64,000 nt of DNA from Pachysolen tannophilus NRRL Y-2460. Its lineage: Eukaryota > Ascomycota > Pichiomycetes > Alaninales > Pachysolenaceae. The translations under genes were made by a program, and so were the position numbers. The stretch spans positions 990,268-1,054,267 of the forward strand of contig KV454016.1 in assembly GCA_001661245.1 (NCBI GenBank), read 5' to 3'. Positions within the stretch are counted from its first letter, which is position 1. The number at the start of each line of letters is the position of its first letter. Positions 12,406 to 22,561 of this stretch are shown here, piece by piece. Under the pieces are notes generated by a model. It did not search any database and was not told the DNA's origin. It saw only the letters and a program-made list of their open reading frames with translations.

Positions 12406-15400
12406 ATGCCAGTTGAATATAAGTCTGGGGAAACCGCTGAAGAGGCTCGTCTCTTGGAATTCAAAAATCGAACCAAACATTGGAAACATTTTGGACCTTA
12501 TCTTTCAGAGAGAAGTTGGGCCACTGTTAGAGAAGATTATAGCGCTTCTGGAGACGCGTGGACTGATTTTACTTTCGATCAATCAAGATCGAGGGTGTAT
12601 AGGTGGTCGGAGGATGGTATTGCAGGGGTAAGTGACACGCATCTGTTGGTATGTCTTTCTTTAGCTTTTTGGAATGAAGAAGATGAAATCTTGAAAGAAA
12701 AATTATTTGGTGTTACGGGTCCTCAGGGAAATCATGGTGAGGATGTAAAAGAGATATACTATTATTTAGATAATACTCCAACTCATTCATATATGAAGTA
12801 TTTGTATAAATATCCACAGGGAAAATTCCCTTATGAACAATTGGTTGAAGAAAATGCAAAAAGATCTAGAGAAGAGAAAGAATATGAATTGATCGATACT
12901 GGAATTTTTAATGAAAATAAATATTTTGATATTGTCTTTGAAATGGCAAAAGATGACGATGACCCAGAAGAATTATATTTCCGTATCACGGCTTATAACA
13001 GAAGTTCTTCTCCAGCACCACTTCATATTTGCCCTACTATTCTTTTCAGAAATACATGGTCATGGGGAATCCAAGAGGAGAAAGATCATGAGAAACCAAA
13101 TTTATCAAAAGAATTTAAAGATAGTGATTATTGCATTAAATTGGATCATTGGAAGTTTGGTAACAAGAGGTTGATTTTTGCACCATCTCCTGGATTTAAT
13201 GATGATTCTTTAGATATAGAACCAAAATTATTATTTACAGATAACGAAACAAATACCGAAAGATTATACAAACAAAAAAATAAATCAAAATATGTAAAAG
13301 ATGCATTTCATGAGTATATTGTTGATGAAAAAAAAGATGCCATTAATCCGGAAAATTTTGGTACAAAAGCTTGTGGATGGTTTTCATTCAATGAAAATGG
13401 TGGAGTACCTCCTGGTGATTACGTCACAATTAGATATAAGCTTTGTTCTACAGAAAAGGAAAATGAAATTGATGAAGAAGCCTTTGATAACTTATTTGAA
13501 AGAAGACAAGGTGAAGCGGATGAATTTTACTGGAGGGTCACTCCATTGCCTTTAAGTGATGAATTGAGAAATGTCCAAAGACAAGCATTTGCCGGAATGT
13601 TGTGGACAAAACAATATTATCATTTTATCCATGATTATTGGTACCATGGTGATGCTGCAGCCCCTATCAAACCAGTTCCAGATAGAGCAAATGGTAGAAA
13701 CAAAGAATGGAAGCACTTGTATATTGATGATATCTTATCTATGCCAGATAAGTGGGAATATCCTTTTTTCGCTGCTTGGGATACTGCTTTTCATTGTATT
13801 CCATTGGCAATGATTGATCCTGATTTCTCCAAAAAACAACTAGATCTATTAACGAGAGAATGGTATATGCATCCTAACGGCCAGATCCCTGCTTATGAAT
13901 GGAACTTTGGTGATGTTAACCCGCCTGTTCATGCTTGGGCTGCTTTTAGAATTTTCAAAATTGAAAGAAAAATGTACGGTATTGAAGATATTGATTTTTT
14001 GGAACGGGTCTTTCAAAAACTTTTGTTAAACTTCACTTGGTGGGTTAATAGAAAAGATGCAGATGGTAATAATGTTTTTGAAGGTGGATTTTTAGGTTTA
14101 GATAATATTGGTATTTTTAATAGATCAGAACCATTACCTACTGGCGGAGTTTTAGAACAAGCCGATTCCACTGGTTGGATGGCTTTTTTTTGTTTACAAA
14201 TGTTAAATATTGCCTTGGAATTAGCTAAAAAAAGGCATGTCTATGAAGATATTGCTTCAAAATTTTTTGAGCATTTCTTATTGATTTCAGAGGCAATGAC
14301 TTTTAGAAATAGTTCTAAAGATGAAGCAGAAGTAACTGTAAAATCTTTATGGAACGAGGAAGATCAATTTTACTACGATGCTATATCATGGGGTGACCCT
14401 TGGAAGCAACAGCTTCCCATTAGATCTCTTGTTGGACTTATTCCATTATATGCCTGTTTAACCTTAGAACCTGATATCTTAGCTAAATTTCCTTCTTTCA
14501 AGAAAAGATTGGACTGGTTTATCGATAAGAGAAGAGATATTGCGGAACGTAATATTGCTTCAATGGAGTCCCGTGGTGTTGGGGAAAGGTTATTGTTAGC
14601 ATTGGTAGACAAACACAGGCTTATTGCAATTTTGGAGAAAATGTTGGATGAAGATGAGTTTTTGTCACCATACGGTATCAGATCGTTATCAAAATACCAT
14701 GAGAAGCATCCTTTTGAAATGAACGTTAATGGTAAGGACTATAAAGTTGAATATCTTTCTGGTGAATCTGACTCTGGTCTATTTGGTGGAAATTCCTCTT
14801 GGAGAGGTCCAGTTTGGTTTCCTACAAATTTTTTATTAATAGAATCTTTACAACGTTTTTACTTGTATTATGGTCCTTCATTAAAAGTTGAATGTCCTAA
14901 AGGTTCAGGTCAAATGTTAAATCTTGCACAGGTTGCGGAGGAAATCCAACAACGTTTAATTCATTTGTTTGTCCCGGATAAGAATGGTGAAAGGGCTTGT
15001 AACGGTGGAGATGATTTGACAAACCATGATGAAAACTTTAGGGATTGTGTTTTCTTTTATGAATATTTTGATGGTGACACTGGCCGAGGTTTAGGGGCAT
15101 CACATCAGTGTGGATGGACTGGAATTGTTTCAAAATTGATTCAAGATGTCGGTGTGTTGTGTAGGTTCCCCAAGACTCCTCGTAGTTCTAATTCGATTGT
15201 TTCTTCAAATATCGAAGCAGAAGAGGCTCAATATGAAATAATGGTTGATGATATTGATGAAGAGAATGGACGCCGTTTAAAGAATTTTCTTCCTAAATCT
15301 CCATTTTTGGGTGTCTTGGGAAGACGTCGTTCAGGTAAGTCAATGTTGAACCTAACTACTCAGGCACTTGAGATGACAGATGAAGAAGCAAAGACAGTTG

Positions 15401-15657
15401 GTAAGAATGGATTTCCTGGGTTATCAAGATATAATAGCGTCGCTACTGTAAATAGTGATAATGCCAATTTGTCCAGACAAACTACAAAGAGTTCTGCACA
15501 TAGCACTACTAGTGAAGCTGAAGGGGTTTCTGGTCACAACAACTTAGGGTTGATTCATCAAATCAGGCAGGCAATGAAAAATTATAAGATTAAGGGCAAC
15601 AAAGATGATGATGATCAAGGATACATCTCAAGTGATGAACTTGAGGCGCATACTTAG
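12406..15657 (+). CDS. YMR196W: GH63-like glucosidase family protein (YMR196W homologue)
   Basis: 1083-residue protein similar over its length to S. cerevisiae Ymr196w, a member of the mannosyl-oligosaccharide-glucosidase-like (GH63) superfamily with no firmly assigned substrate. Recognised from MPVEYKSGETAEEARLLEF, FTFDQSRSRVYRWSEDG, TGPQGNHGEDVKEIYYYLD, FFAAWDTAFHCIPLA, GQIPAYEWNFGDVNPPVHAW and the (alpha/alpha)6-barrel region FGGNSSWRGPVWFPTNFL. No signal peptide is visible, so it is probably cytosolic. The last ~130 residues are polar and Ser-rich and probably disordered. The ATG at 12406 matches the family N-terminus. Confidence 0.9.
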   Translation: MPVEYKSGETAEEARLLEFKNRTKHWKHFGPYLSERSWATVREDYSASGDAWTDFTFDQSRSRVYRWSEDGIAGVSDTHLLVCLSLAFWNEEDEILKEKLFGVTGPQGNHGEDVKEIYYYLDNTPTHSYMKYLYKYPQGKFPYEQLVEENAKRSREEKEYELIDTGIFNENKYFDIVFEMAKDDDDPEELYFRITAYNRSSSPAPLHICPTILFRNTWSWGIQEEKDHEKPNLSKEFKDSDYCIKLDHWKFGNKRLIFAPSPGFNDDSLDIEPKLLFTDNETNTERLYKQKNKSKYVKDAFHEYIVDEKKDAINPENFGTKACGWFSFNENGGVPPGDYVTIRYKLCSTEKENEIDEEAFDNLFERRQGEADEFYWRVTPLPLSDELRNVQRQAFAGMLWTKQYYHFIHDYWYHGDAAAPIKPVPDRANGRNKEWKHLYIDDILSMPDKWEYPFFAAWDTAFHCIPLAMIDPDFSKKQLDLLTREWYMHPNGQIPAYEWNFGDVNPPVHAWAAFRIFKIERKMYGIEDIDFLERVFQKLLLNFTWWVNRKDADGNNVFEGGFLGLDNIGIFNRSEPLPTGGVLEQADSTGWMAFFCLQMLNIALELAKKRHVYEDIASKFFEHFLLISEAMTFRNSSKDEAEVTVKSLWNEEDQFYYDAISWGDPWKQQLPIRSLVGLIPLYACLTLEPDILAKFPSFKKRLDWFIDKRRDIAERNIASMESRGVGERLLLALVDKHRLIAILEKMLDEDEFLSPYGIRSLSKYHEKHPFEMNVNGKDYKVEYLSGESDSGLFGGNSSWRGPVWFPTNFLLIESLQRFYLYYGPSLKVECPKGSGQMLNLAQVAEEIQQRLIHLFVPDKNGERACNGGDDLTNHDENFRDCVFFYEYFDGDTGRGLGASHQCGWTGIVSKLIQDVGVLCRFPKTPRSSNSIVSSNIEAEEAQYEIMVDDIDEENGRRLKNFLPKSPFLGVLGRRRSGKSMLNLTTQALEMTDEEAKTVGKNGFPGLSRYNSVATVNSDNANLSRQTTKSSAHSTTSEAEGVSGHNNLGLIHQIRQAMKNYKIKGNKDDDDQGYISSDELEAHT

Positions 15658-15913
15658 TATAGCTTTTTTTTTTTCCTTCTTTCTTTTGACAAGAGAGAGA
15701 GAGTATTTGGTCTATTTTTATTTATTATCATGGGTATTTCGTTTAAATCTTTTCTTTTTTTTTTTCTTTTTTTAAAAAAAAAAATTTAACAACATATATT
15801 AATTAATAAGATCTAAAAATAAATTGCTTATAATTTTGAAAAAAATTGAAAAGAAATAAAGAATACCAGTACTCGTAAATAATAATCAAAGAAAAAAGAA
15901 GAAAAGAAAAAAG

Positions 15914-16691
15914 TCACCAAAATTTACTTATAAGAACCAAAACTATTAATAATATTAAAACTGCAATGATGGCATAAGTGATTAATTTGTTTGCAGCCAT
16001 TCTTCTTGTCATTGTTTTTATTGTTTTAATACTTTTATCGACATAATTATCAGCTTCACTTAATGTATTTCTAGAATTTGTAATTTGTTCTCGTTGACTT
16101 CTTAAATCGTTCAAGATATTAGCTCCTATATCTTCTGTTTCCAATGCTATTCTAGAGCTATCTCTTAATCTTTCAGAAGATCTTTCTAAAGACAGATTAT
16201 TTGATAATAACAGTTGACGTTGATCATCCAGTAAATTTCCTGAAACACCACCATCTCTATAGTAATTACTTCCAAAAAGGTTTCTCTTATCTTCATCATC
16301 CATTAATTTTTTCAAACTTTGTTTCAAATAATCTGTATCTTTTTGATATGTTCTCAATTTAGAATTATAAGTAGATCTATGTTGAGTTGATATATTTTGA
16401 ATTTCTATATTCATTTGGTCTATTATTTCATAACATTCGTCCATTGATTTTTCCACATCTCTCATTGCTAATCTTCTTGGTTCTATAACAAAGGCAAATC
16501 AAATAAAAGCAAAAAAAAAAAAAAAAAACCGTTTCTGTTAGTAAAAAAATTCATTGTATTATTTATACTTTAATGATAATAATATACATACCACCATCAA
16601 GTTCCGATATTGATGATAATTTTGTTTGGGCTTCATTAAATGATAGCTTAAAATCAGCTTCATAACTATTAAACAAACTTGATTCCGACAT
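15914..16691 (-). CDS. VTI1: v-SNARE Vti1 (two exons)
   Basis: Exons are 16592-16691 and 15914-16482 on the minus strand, coding for 222 residues. Exon 1 starts MSESSLFNSYEADFKLSFNEA and joins in phase to EPRRLAMRDVEKSMDECYE, as in Vti1. The SNARE motif (about residues 130-190: DLRSQREQI to SIKTIKTMTRRMAANK) is followed by a single C-terminal membrane anchor LITYAIIAVLILLIVLVLIS. Vti1 is a Qb-SNARE in Golgi, endosome and vacuole fusion. The intron has GTATGT, a perfect TACTAAC (16537-16543) and TAG, so the model is secure. The gene is divergent from YAH1. Confidence 0.95.
16483..16591 (-). other. Spliceosomal intron of VTI1
   Basis: 109 nt, phase 1, donor GTATGT, branch point TACTAAC at 16537-16543, acceptor TTATAG. 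Splicing restores the continuous Vti1 frame. Confidence 0.93.
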
Positions 16692-17008
16692 TTCTCTTTA
16701 TTTTTTTTTCTTTTAAAATTATTATCAATATGAGTATTTCTGAAAATACCACCTGATAAAATCCGATTTATATATATAGAGATTAATAGATTAATAGATT
16801 AATAGATAGATAGATAGATTTATAATTATGACCAAAAGAGACATACAAACAGAAAAGTAAAAAAAAAATAAAAAAAAATTTTTTTTTCTTCTTTTTTTCT
16901 TTGTAAATTTCTGTCAATTTGTTCTATTTTATAGTAATAAATAATAATTAATATTATTATAATAGTTAAAGGATAGATAAGGCAGAAAAAAAAAAGGTTT
17001 GATTTAAG
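16692..17008. other. Divergent promoter VTI1/YAH1
   Basis: AT-rich spacer with a GATTAATA tandem repeat running into GATA repeats (about 16780-16820) and long A and T tracts. No other gene seen. Confidence 0.55.
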
Positions 17009-17539
17009 ATGTTTCGTAATTTGATATCAGGGTCATTTTCCCATGGAGGATTTATTAGAAATTTATCAATTATTAAGAATTATAATAATTCATGTATAAG
17101 GAGAAATAATACAATAGGAATAAAAAATAGAAATTTACATTATTCAGCGGTATTAATGCATGGACATTTGAAAAAACCTAAAAAAGGTGAAGAACTTCAT
17201 GTTACATTTATAACTAAAGAAGGTGATCAACATACTTATGAGGTTGCTGAAGGAGATTCATTATTGGATATTGCTCAAGCTAATAATTTAGATATGGAAG
17301 GTGCTTGTGGTGGATCTTGTGCATGTTCAACTTGTCATGTAATTGTTGATCCAGAATTTTATGATGAGATTCCAGAACCTTCAGATGATGAAAATGATAT
17401 GTTGGATTTAGCATTTGGATTGACTGAAACTTCAAGATTAGGTTGTCAGGTTTATATGGATAAAAAATTGGATGGTTTAAGAGTCGCACTACCTGCAATG
17501 ACTAGAAATTTACAGGTTGGTGACTTTAATAAAAATTAA
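17009..17539 (+). CDS. YAH1: Mitochondrial [2Fe-2S] ferredoxin (adrenodoxin) Yah1
   Basis: 176-residue adrenodoxin-type ferredoxin of the mitochondrial matrix, needed for iron-sulfur cluster assembly and haem A and coenzyme Q synthesis. The N-terminal ~55 residues are basic and hydroxylated without acidic residues, typical of a mitochondrial presequence. Cluster ligands are C100, C106, C109 (GACGGSCACSTCH, C-x5-C-x2-C) and C146 (RLGCQV). The partner-binding helix DDENDMLDLAFG is conserved. Length and motifs match yeast Yah1. No intron. Confidence 0.96.
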   Translation: MFRNLISGSFSHGGFIRNLSIIKNYNNSCIRRNNTIGIKNRNLHYSAVLMHGHLKKPKKGEELHVTFITKEGDQHTYEVAEGDSLLDIAQANNLDMEGACGGSCACSTCHVIVDPEFYDEIPEPSDDENDMLDLAFGLTETSRLGCQVYMDKKLDGLRVALPAMTRNLQVGDFNKN

Positions 17540-18153
17540 TTAATTAATTAAATTTTTTTTAAAAAATTTTTGTGAGAGAGAAAAAGTAAAAGTAAATTAT
17601 TATTTTTTTTTTTTTTTTTTTTTTTTTCCTCGATTATATCTTTATATTTATTGTCATTTGTCATTTTATTTCATTATATTCTATTTCTATTATATTATAT
17701 TATATTTTTGTATATAGCACCAATTTGATTTGATTACTATATTGCTGGGCACGGCTAAGATCAATTGGTAAAGAAAAAAACCGAAAATTTAAAAAAGTAG
17801 TGTCACAATGACTCAACAAATAGTAAACAGCCCTGAAACTCTTGAATTTTAATAAAAAAAACGTTTAGGGGCTGGAAATACAACTGGGGCTGTATGTAAT
17901 TTTCAAATTAAGGGCTGTGTACGTTTTTTTTTGTATCTTTTTAAGGGCTGTTTCTTTATCTTGATGTGTTGATGTTTTTTTTTATTTTTTATTTCTATAT
18001 GTAAACAGAGATGTAACGGCGTCTAATTTATAAAAAATATCTATTTAATTTGAACAAGAATTATTATTACTTGTGGTGGTTCTAGTTATTCTCGGGAAGG
18101 GAATTTTTCATATTCTTGTTTTGGCTGCTGCTGGTCATATTTCTATAACTGAT
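17540..18153. other. Upstream region of the Cik1/Vik1-like gene
   Basis: Begins with the YAH1 3' flank (T run at about 17603-17628), then has a 120-bp zone (17828-17950) with five GGGCTG-containing motifs (listed separately). The open frame could be extended upstream of 18154 only by using GTG codons. Confidence 0.55.
17828..17950. promoter_or_regulatory. Cluster of (T)TTAGGGGCTG-like motifs
   Basis: TTTAGGGGCTG occurs at 17864-17874, with CTGGGGCTG at 17884-17892, TAAGGGCTG at 17909-17917 and 17942-17950, and an inverted CAGCCCT at 17828-17834. The same 11-mer TTTAGGGGCTG occurs twice upstream of NSL1. The AGGGG core also equals the stress response element. The factor is unknown. Confidence 0.5.
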
Positions 18154-20124
18154 ATGATGAATATAGGGAAGGAAATGAGTGGCAAGAGTGTTTTAAAAGA
18201 TATAACTAATAAACAAGGTACCGCTGAACAAGTGGATAAACGTGTTAGCTTAAAAAAAAGGAAAATTGCTCTTACACCTTCAACTTCGAATTTACAAGAA
18301 CCTAAATTTACGTTACCAAAGGCTCCACGGATTAAAAATTGTTCTAATGTTGCTGATAAAGATGAGATTGTTATTACTGGTGATGAATTAATACAAGATA
18401 GAATTAAAAAATTTGAATTTTTTTATAATGAACAAATTAATGAAAAAAATCAACAATTAACAAGTTTTAATAATGATTTTTTAAATTTAAAAGAAAAATA
18501 TGAAGAATTAAATAATGAAATTAATATTTTAAGAAATTCAATTAAAATTTTTAAAGAAAAAATTTTTGAATTAGAAATGGAAATTAATGATTTAATTCAA
18601 TTAATACTGAATCAAAATATAAAAAATTTAAATTATTTTCAAAAAAATGAAAAAATTTTAAAATTAGAATTTAAAAAATTTGAATATGATCTTATAAAAG
18701 AATATGATAATTTAAAACAAAAATTAGATGAAGAATATAATAATTTATTAAAAGATTATAAAGATAATAAGATAGAATCTGAAATTGAAATTTTTAAAAA
18801 AAATTTACAAAAAATAAAATTAGAGAAAGATAAAGTGTTAATTTATTTACAAAAACAAGAACTGAATTATGAAAAAATTTTTGAAATAAAGATAAAAGAA
18901 AAAGAAGAATTATTATTAACTTTACAAATTAATCAAAATAATAATAAAAATGAAAAATGTTTAAAATTAATGAAGGAAATCTCATCTTTAAATGATATTA
19001 AAAATGAAAAAAAATTTAAAATTGAACATTTAACAAAGATACTTGATAATTATAATGGGAAAATTAATTTAGTTAAAGATTCAAATCAAAAATTAATAAA
19101 AAATTTTGAAAAATTAAATAATGAAAATTTATTAATTGAAGATAAATTAAATAAAGCTAATTCAACTCTTTGTGAAACTAAAAAATTTTATAATGAAAAA
19201 TTAGATAAACTTAATTTAGATTCATTTAAAAATCAAAATTTTTTATATCAAATTCAAGAATTAAATGGGAAATTAAGAGTTTATGTTAATATTAACAAAA
19301 ATGACAACAATGGGAGAGTAATAAACATTATATCAGATGAAGAGCAAGTGGGAAAAGATGCTGTTTCATTATCACATGAATTATTTAAATTTGACAAAAT
19401 ATACAACTCTGAATCTCCTGAAAACATAGATATGGCTAATGACTTATGTTGTATCATAAAAAATTCATTGTTAAATTCTACAGCTGCATCATTTATTGTA
19501 ATGGGAGAAAACTATAATAATCATAATAATTGTTTATTCAATCAGATGTTAATCAAAAGTGTTGATATCTTACAAAATAAAAAGACAAATTTTACCTCTT
19601 CCGATGGTAAAATACTAAATATAATCAAGTTGGAATTACAATCAATCATTATTTCAAATAATAACAATAAAGATAGATTCAATAATAACCACCCGATAAT
19701 ACATGATTTTTCATCTTTGAGTACTTTAAATTCAAAAAAATTGGTTATTGAATCATTACCGCTGTTGAAAGAAGTTTTATTATTGGAAAAAACTCTTGAA
19801 AACGAAGATACCATAATTTTGAGAAGACTAACAATTACAACGGTAAAGGATAAAAATGATATCCATATTAAAACTTGTTTAAATTTCACAAATTTATCTT
19901 CATTTATGTTTCAGAAGAATCAGCTAAAGTTAATAATTACTGATCAGCTCTCATCAACAAATAATGCTCAACACACATTAATTAGAACCTTATATAAACA
20001 TTCAAAAACCTTGAGTATATTAAACTTGAACAATATTTCAGATTCTGAGATGTGTGATTGGTTGCGGTTTGGTCAAGAGTTAAATGATATTAACTCTCCT
20101 TGTCTGAAGGATTGTATTGAATGA
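18154..20124 (+). CDS. Kinesin-14 non-motor partner, Cik1/Vik1-like
   Basis: 656 residues from the ATG at 18154 (a second ATG follows directly). The N-terminal ~85 residues are basic and Ser/Thr-Pro rich. Residues ~90-390 form a long Lys/Glu/Asn coiled coil. A neck-like segment LNGKLRVYVNI resembles Kar3 ELKGNIRVY and leads into a ~240-residue globular domain. Where a kinesin would have the P-loop (GQTGSGKT) the sequence reads IVMGENYNNHNN, so nucleotide binding is lost. This is the arrangement of Cik1/Vik1, which dimerise with the motor Kar3 to work on spindle and karyogamy microtubules. Assignment rests on architecture and the neck motif. Sequence similarity outside these is low, so Cik1 and Vik1 are not separable. 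Confidence 0.7.
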   Translation: MMNIGKEMSGKSVLKDITNKQGTAEQVDKRVSLKKRKIALTPSTSNLQEPKFTLPKAPRIKNCSNVADKDEIVITGDELIQDRIKKFEFFYNEQINEKNQQLTSFNNDFLNLKEKYEELNNEINILRNSIKIFKEKIFELEMEINDLIQLILNQNIKNLNYFQKNEKILKLEFKKFEYDLIKEYDNLKQKLDEEYNNLLKDYKDNKIESEIEIFKKNLQKIKLEKDKVLIYLQKQELNYEKIFEIKIKEKEELLLTLQINQNNNKNEKCLKLMKEISSLNDIKNEKKFKIEHLTKILDNYNGKINLVKDSNQKLIKNFEKLNNENLLIEDKLNKANSTLCETKKFYNEKLDKLNLDSFKNQNFLYQIQELNGKLRVYVNINKNDNNGRVINIISDEEQVGKDAVSLSHELFKFDKIYNSESPENIDMANDLCCIIKNSLLNSTAASFIVMGENYNNHNNCLFNQMLIKSVDILQNKKTNFTSSDGKILNIIKLELQSIIISNNNNKDRFNNNHPIIHDFSSLSTLNSKKLVIESLPLLKEVLLLEKTLENEDTIILRRLTITTVKDKNDIHIKTCLNFTNLSSFMFQKNQLKLIITDQLSSTNNAQHTLIRTLYKHSKTLSILNLNNISDSEMCDWLRFGQELNDINSPCLKDCIE

Positions 20125-20362
20125 TCAGTTATAATTTTCATTTTTCTATATACTTCTTCAAAAGTTTTATTGTATAGGTTTTTTTTTTATTAGGAATTAA
20201 ACTAAAAATATAATAAAATATGTGGTAAGTTGTCATTAGTCTTAAGTTAATAGGATTCAAAGAAGATGAAATAATAAAAAAAAAGAAAAAAAAATGAAAG
20301 AAAAGAAGTACGTAAAACCTATACAAGCTTCCTGTGATTTTTATATTTTAAACATGAGGTAA

Positions 20363-22045
20363 TTAATTTGAAGTTAAAAGATCATGAATGATCCAGTTCA
20401 ATTCATCCTTTGTACCCAACTCAACGTCTGCACCATTTTTGGCTCCCGAATCATTGATCTTATTTTGTGGAGATTGTGAGAAAGATCCTTTCTGAGACAG
20501 ACGATTCATATCATGATTATAAAAGTTACTGAGATTTGATCCGCTATTACTATTATTATTATTAACAATATTATTATCTCCGCTACTCACACCGCTCCCA
20601 TTTCGTTGTACTTTCTCCAAACTTTCTGAACTATTATTTTGTTGTAAACGCAGACCAATCCCAGGCACAATTTCTTCAGCACGCTTAAAGTTTCCGTTAC
20701 TAGAATTATCAATCTTAGCTCTAGGTCTCAAAATATCTTCAATTCCAGACCTTGCTTGACGATTCATGCCACCTAGTCTCGTACTATTATCATCCAATAG
20801 TTCATTGATGTAATCATCATCTTCGTTCTGGTCGTCGAGCAAAACATTTTGTAGCCTCATATGTGCACCATTTGGTTCAATTAAATGGGGTAGTTGCTCT
20901 AAAGTGTCAAACATATCTTCTAGTGTCAATACAAACTTCTTTTTATTATTTTTCTTCTTTCTTTCCAAGTCTTCGGTACTATTTTTCCTATTGTTATTAT
21001 TACTATCCATTTCAATAAGCTCATTCCTATCATACCTTTTCCTTCTATATTTAGAGACATCGATTGCTGCTTCTACAAGAGTTTTGAGATGAATCTCTAA
21101 CCCAAGCAACATTATGTTTACAACTTTCTCATCTAAGGCTCCAATCAACCCACACTCTCTAGATATGGCCAACATACGCGTCTTCAACGTTTCCATATCA
21201 GGGATTTCAAAACTCTCACTTGAAAGCAATGTCTGAAAGCCATTCACTATATCTTGTGTCCACTGAACAGTGTTGCCTTGAGAAGCAGAAGGAACCGAGC
21301 TACTACTTCCATTATTACCGTTATTATTATTAATATTATTGTTATTGTTGTTGTTGTTGGTGTTGTTAATGTTATTATTGTTATTATTGTTATTATTATT
21401 ATTATTACCACTAACTCCACTGTTAATAGTATTGTTGTCCTTATTTGATACAACGGGTATTTTTGGCAATAAGCTCTGTCTTGTCAATGTCATCGAAGAT
21501 GTAATCATCATTTTCTTACCTGATTCTCTCGTTATGGACTTCAATCTTCTCCTTTCCTTTATAGGCAATGCCATAATATCTTTTTTAATCCTTTCATATT
21601 GTGAATTATTTTTCCGTTTTTGTTTCCTATAATTCGAGCCTCCAAATCCAACTGAAGATAGTCCCACCACTGGTCCATCTCTGAACGCGTTGGTTAAGTT
21701 TATGAGTAATAATTGATTGTGCATTCTTGTAGTCACTTTATCCTTTAGTATAACTTGCAATTCTGCCATCAACTCCTTTCTCGAGATTTTCCCCAATAAA
21801 AATAAGCAAAGACATGTCTGATACCTATCCCAGTTCTCTCCCAACTTTTTCTGAAACTCTAATAATGATTTGTCAACTTCTATTCTTTTTGATAATATCG
21901 GTACATTATTTTTCAATGTATTCTTTGATGTCTGTTGAGATTGTTGAATCAGCGTTTGTTGCTGCTGTAAATGATTACCAAGCGGACCTGCTTTCATATT
22001 ACTTATTGGACTTCCCCCTGCACTCAGTGTAAGAGACGGAGCCAT
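20363..22045 (-). CDS. HFI1: SAGA complex subunit Hfi1/Ada1
   Basis: 560 residues from the ATG at 22045. The conserved N-terminal block (about residues 55-115) DKSLLEFQKKLGENWDRYQ, LFLLGKISRKELMAEL and NQLLLINLTNAFRDGP is the SAGA-Tad1 type domain of yeast Hfi1/Ada1. A later helical block (NGFQTLLSSESFEIPDMETL, IALDEKVVNIMLLGLEIHLK-like) fits the histone-fold region that pairs with Taf12. The segments between are Asn- and Ser-rich low complexity encoded by AAT/AAC repeats (about 21310-21410). Nuclear; structural core of SAGA. The ORF could run 3 codons further up only from a TTG, so I prefer the ATG. Confidence 0.88.
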   Translation of the reverse strand: MAPSLTLSAGGSPISNMKAGPLGNHLQQQQTLIQQSQQTSKNTLKNNVPILSKRIEVDKSLLEFQKKLGENWDRYQTCLCLFLLGKISRKELMAELQVILKDKVTTRMHNQLLLINLTNAFRDGPVVGLSSVGFGGSNYRKQKRKNNSQYERIKKDIMALPIKERRRLKSITRESGKKMMITSSMTLTRQSLLPKIPVVSNKDNNTINSGVSGNNNNNNNNNNNNINNTNNNNNNNNINNNNGNNGSSSSVPSASQGNTVQWTQDIVNGFQTLLSSESFEIPDMETLKTRMLAISRECGLIGALDEKVVNIMLLGLEIHLKTLVEAAIDVSKYRRKRYDRNELIEMDSNNNNRKNSTEDLERKKKNNKKKFVLTLEDMFDTLEQLPHLIEPNGAHMRLQNVLLDDQNEDDDYINELLDDNSTRLGGMNRQARSGIEDILRPRAKIDNSSNGNFKRAEEIVPGIGLRLQQNNSSESLEKVQRNGSGVSSGDNNIVNNNNSNSGSNLSNFYNHDMNRLSQKGSFSQSPQNKINDSGAKNGADVELGTKDELNWIIHDLLTSN

Positions 22046-22510
22046 ATTTCTCAACTTAATACTTTAAATAAATTCTTGAATTTGAAAAATTAAAGATTTT
22101 TTTCATCTATCCAAGGTACAGAATAAAATATAATAAAAAAAAAAAAAAATAAAACACCCACAAACTCTAACTAAAAATCAAACAAAGCTAAAGAAAAAAC
22201 CAAAAGCACACAATTGATTCTCACTTCTGATTACTCTTCAAACCTGATTATAACAGATGATTGATTATAGAAATATTATTGTTAATATCGTCTTCACCAT
22301 TTATAATATTTGTATATATTACCATTCTTTTTTCAACCCAAATTTCTTCAACTTCTTTTTGAGTTAGAACACACTACAAAATTTTACTTAGTTTTAACGT
22401 TAAAGACTACGACGACGACAACGATGAAGACGAAGACGACGAAGACGATCAAGACGATCTAGATGGAAAGGTCGAGGTTTACATAAAGATGTCGAAATCA
22501 CTTTATATTC

Positions 22511-22542
<32 letters not shown>

Positions 22543-22561
22543 GTAATTAATTAATTAATGC
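22046..22561. other. Spacer between HFI1 and BBP1-like gene
   Basis: Holds the HFI1 promoter (minus strand) and the neighbour's 3' flank, since that gene lies downstream on the same strand. Contains a GAC/GAA trinucleotide-rich tract (about 22405-22462) and an ATT microsatellite (about 22513-22543). The acidic frame in the GAC tract has no start codon, and I do not call it. Confidence 0.5.

Noticed and set aside
18073-18153. N-terminal extension of the Cik1/Vik1-like ORF
   Set aside because: Requires GTG initiation; two in-frame ATGs at 18154 and 18157 are better starts.
22405-22465. Acidic peptide encoded by the GAC/GAA tract
   Set aside because: No ATG and no conserved context; looks like a trinucleotide repeat.
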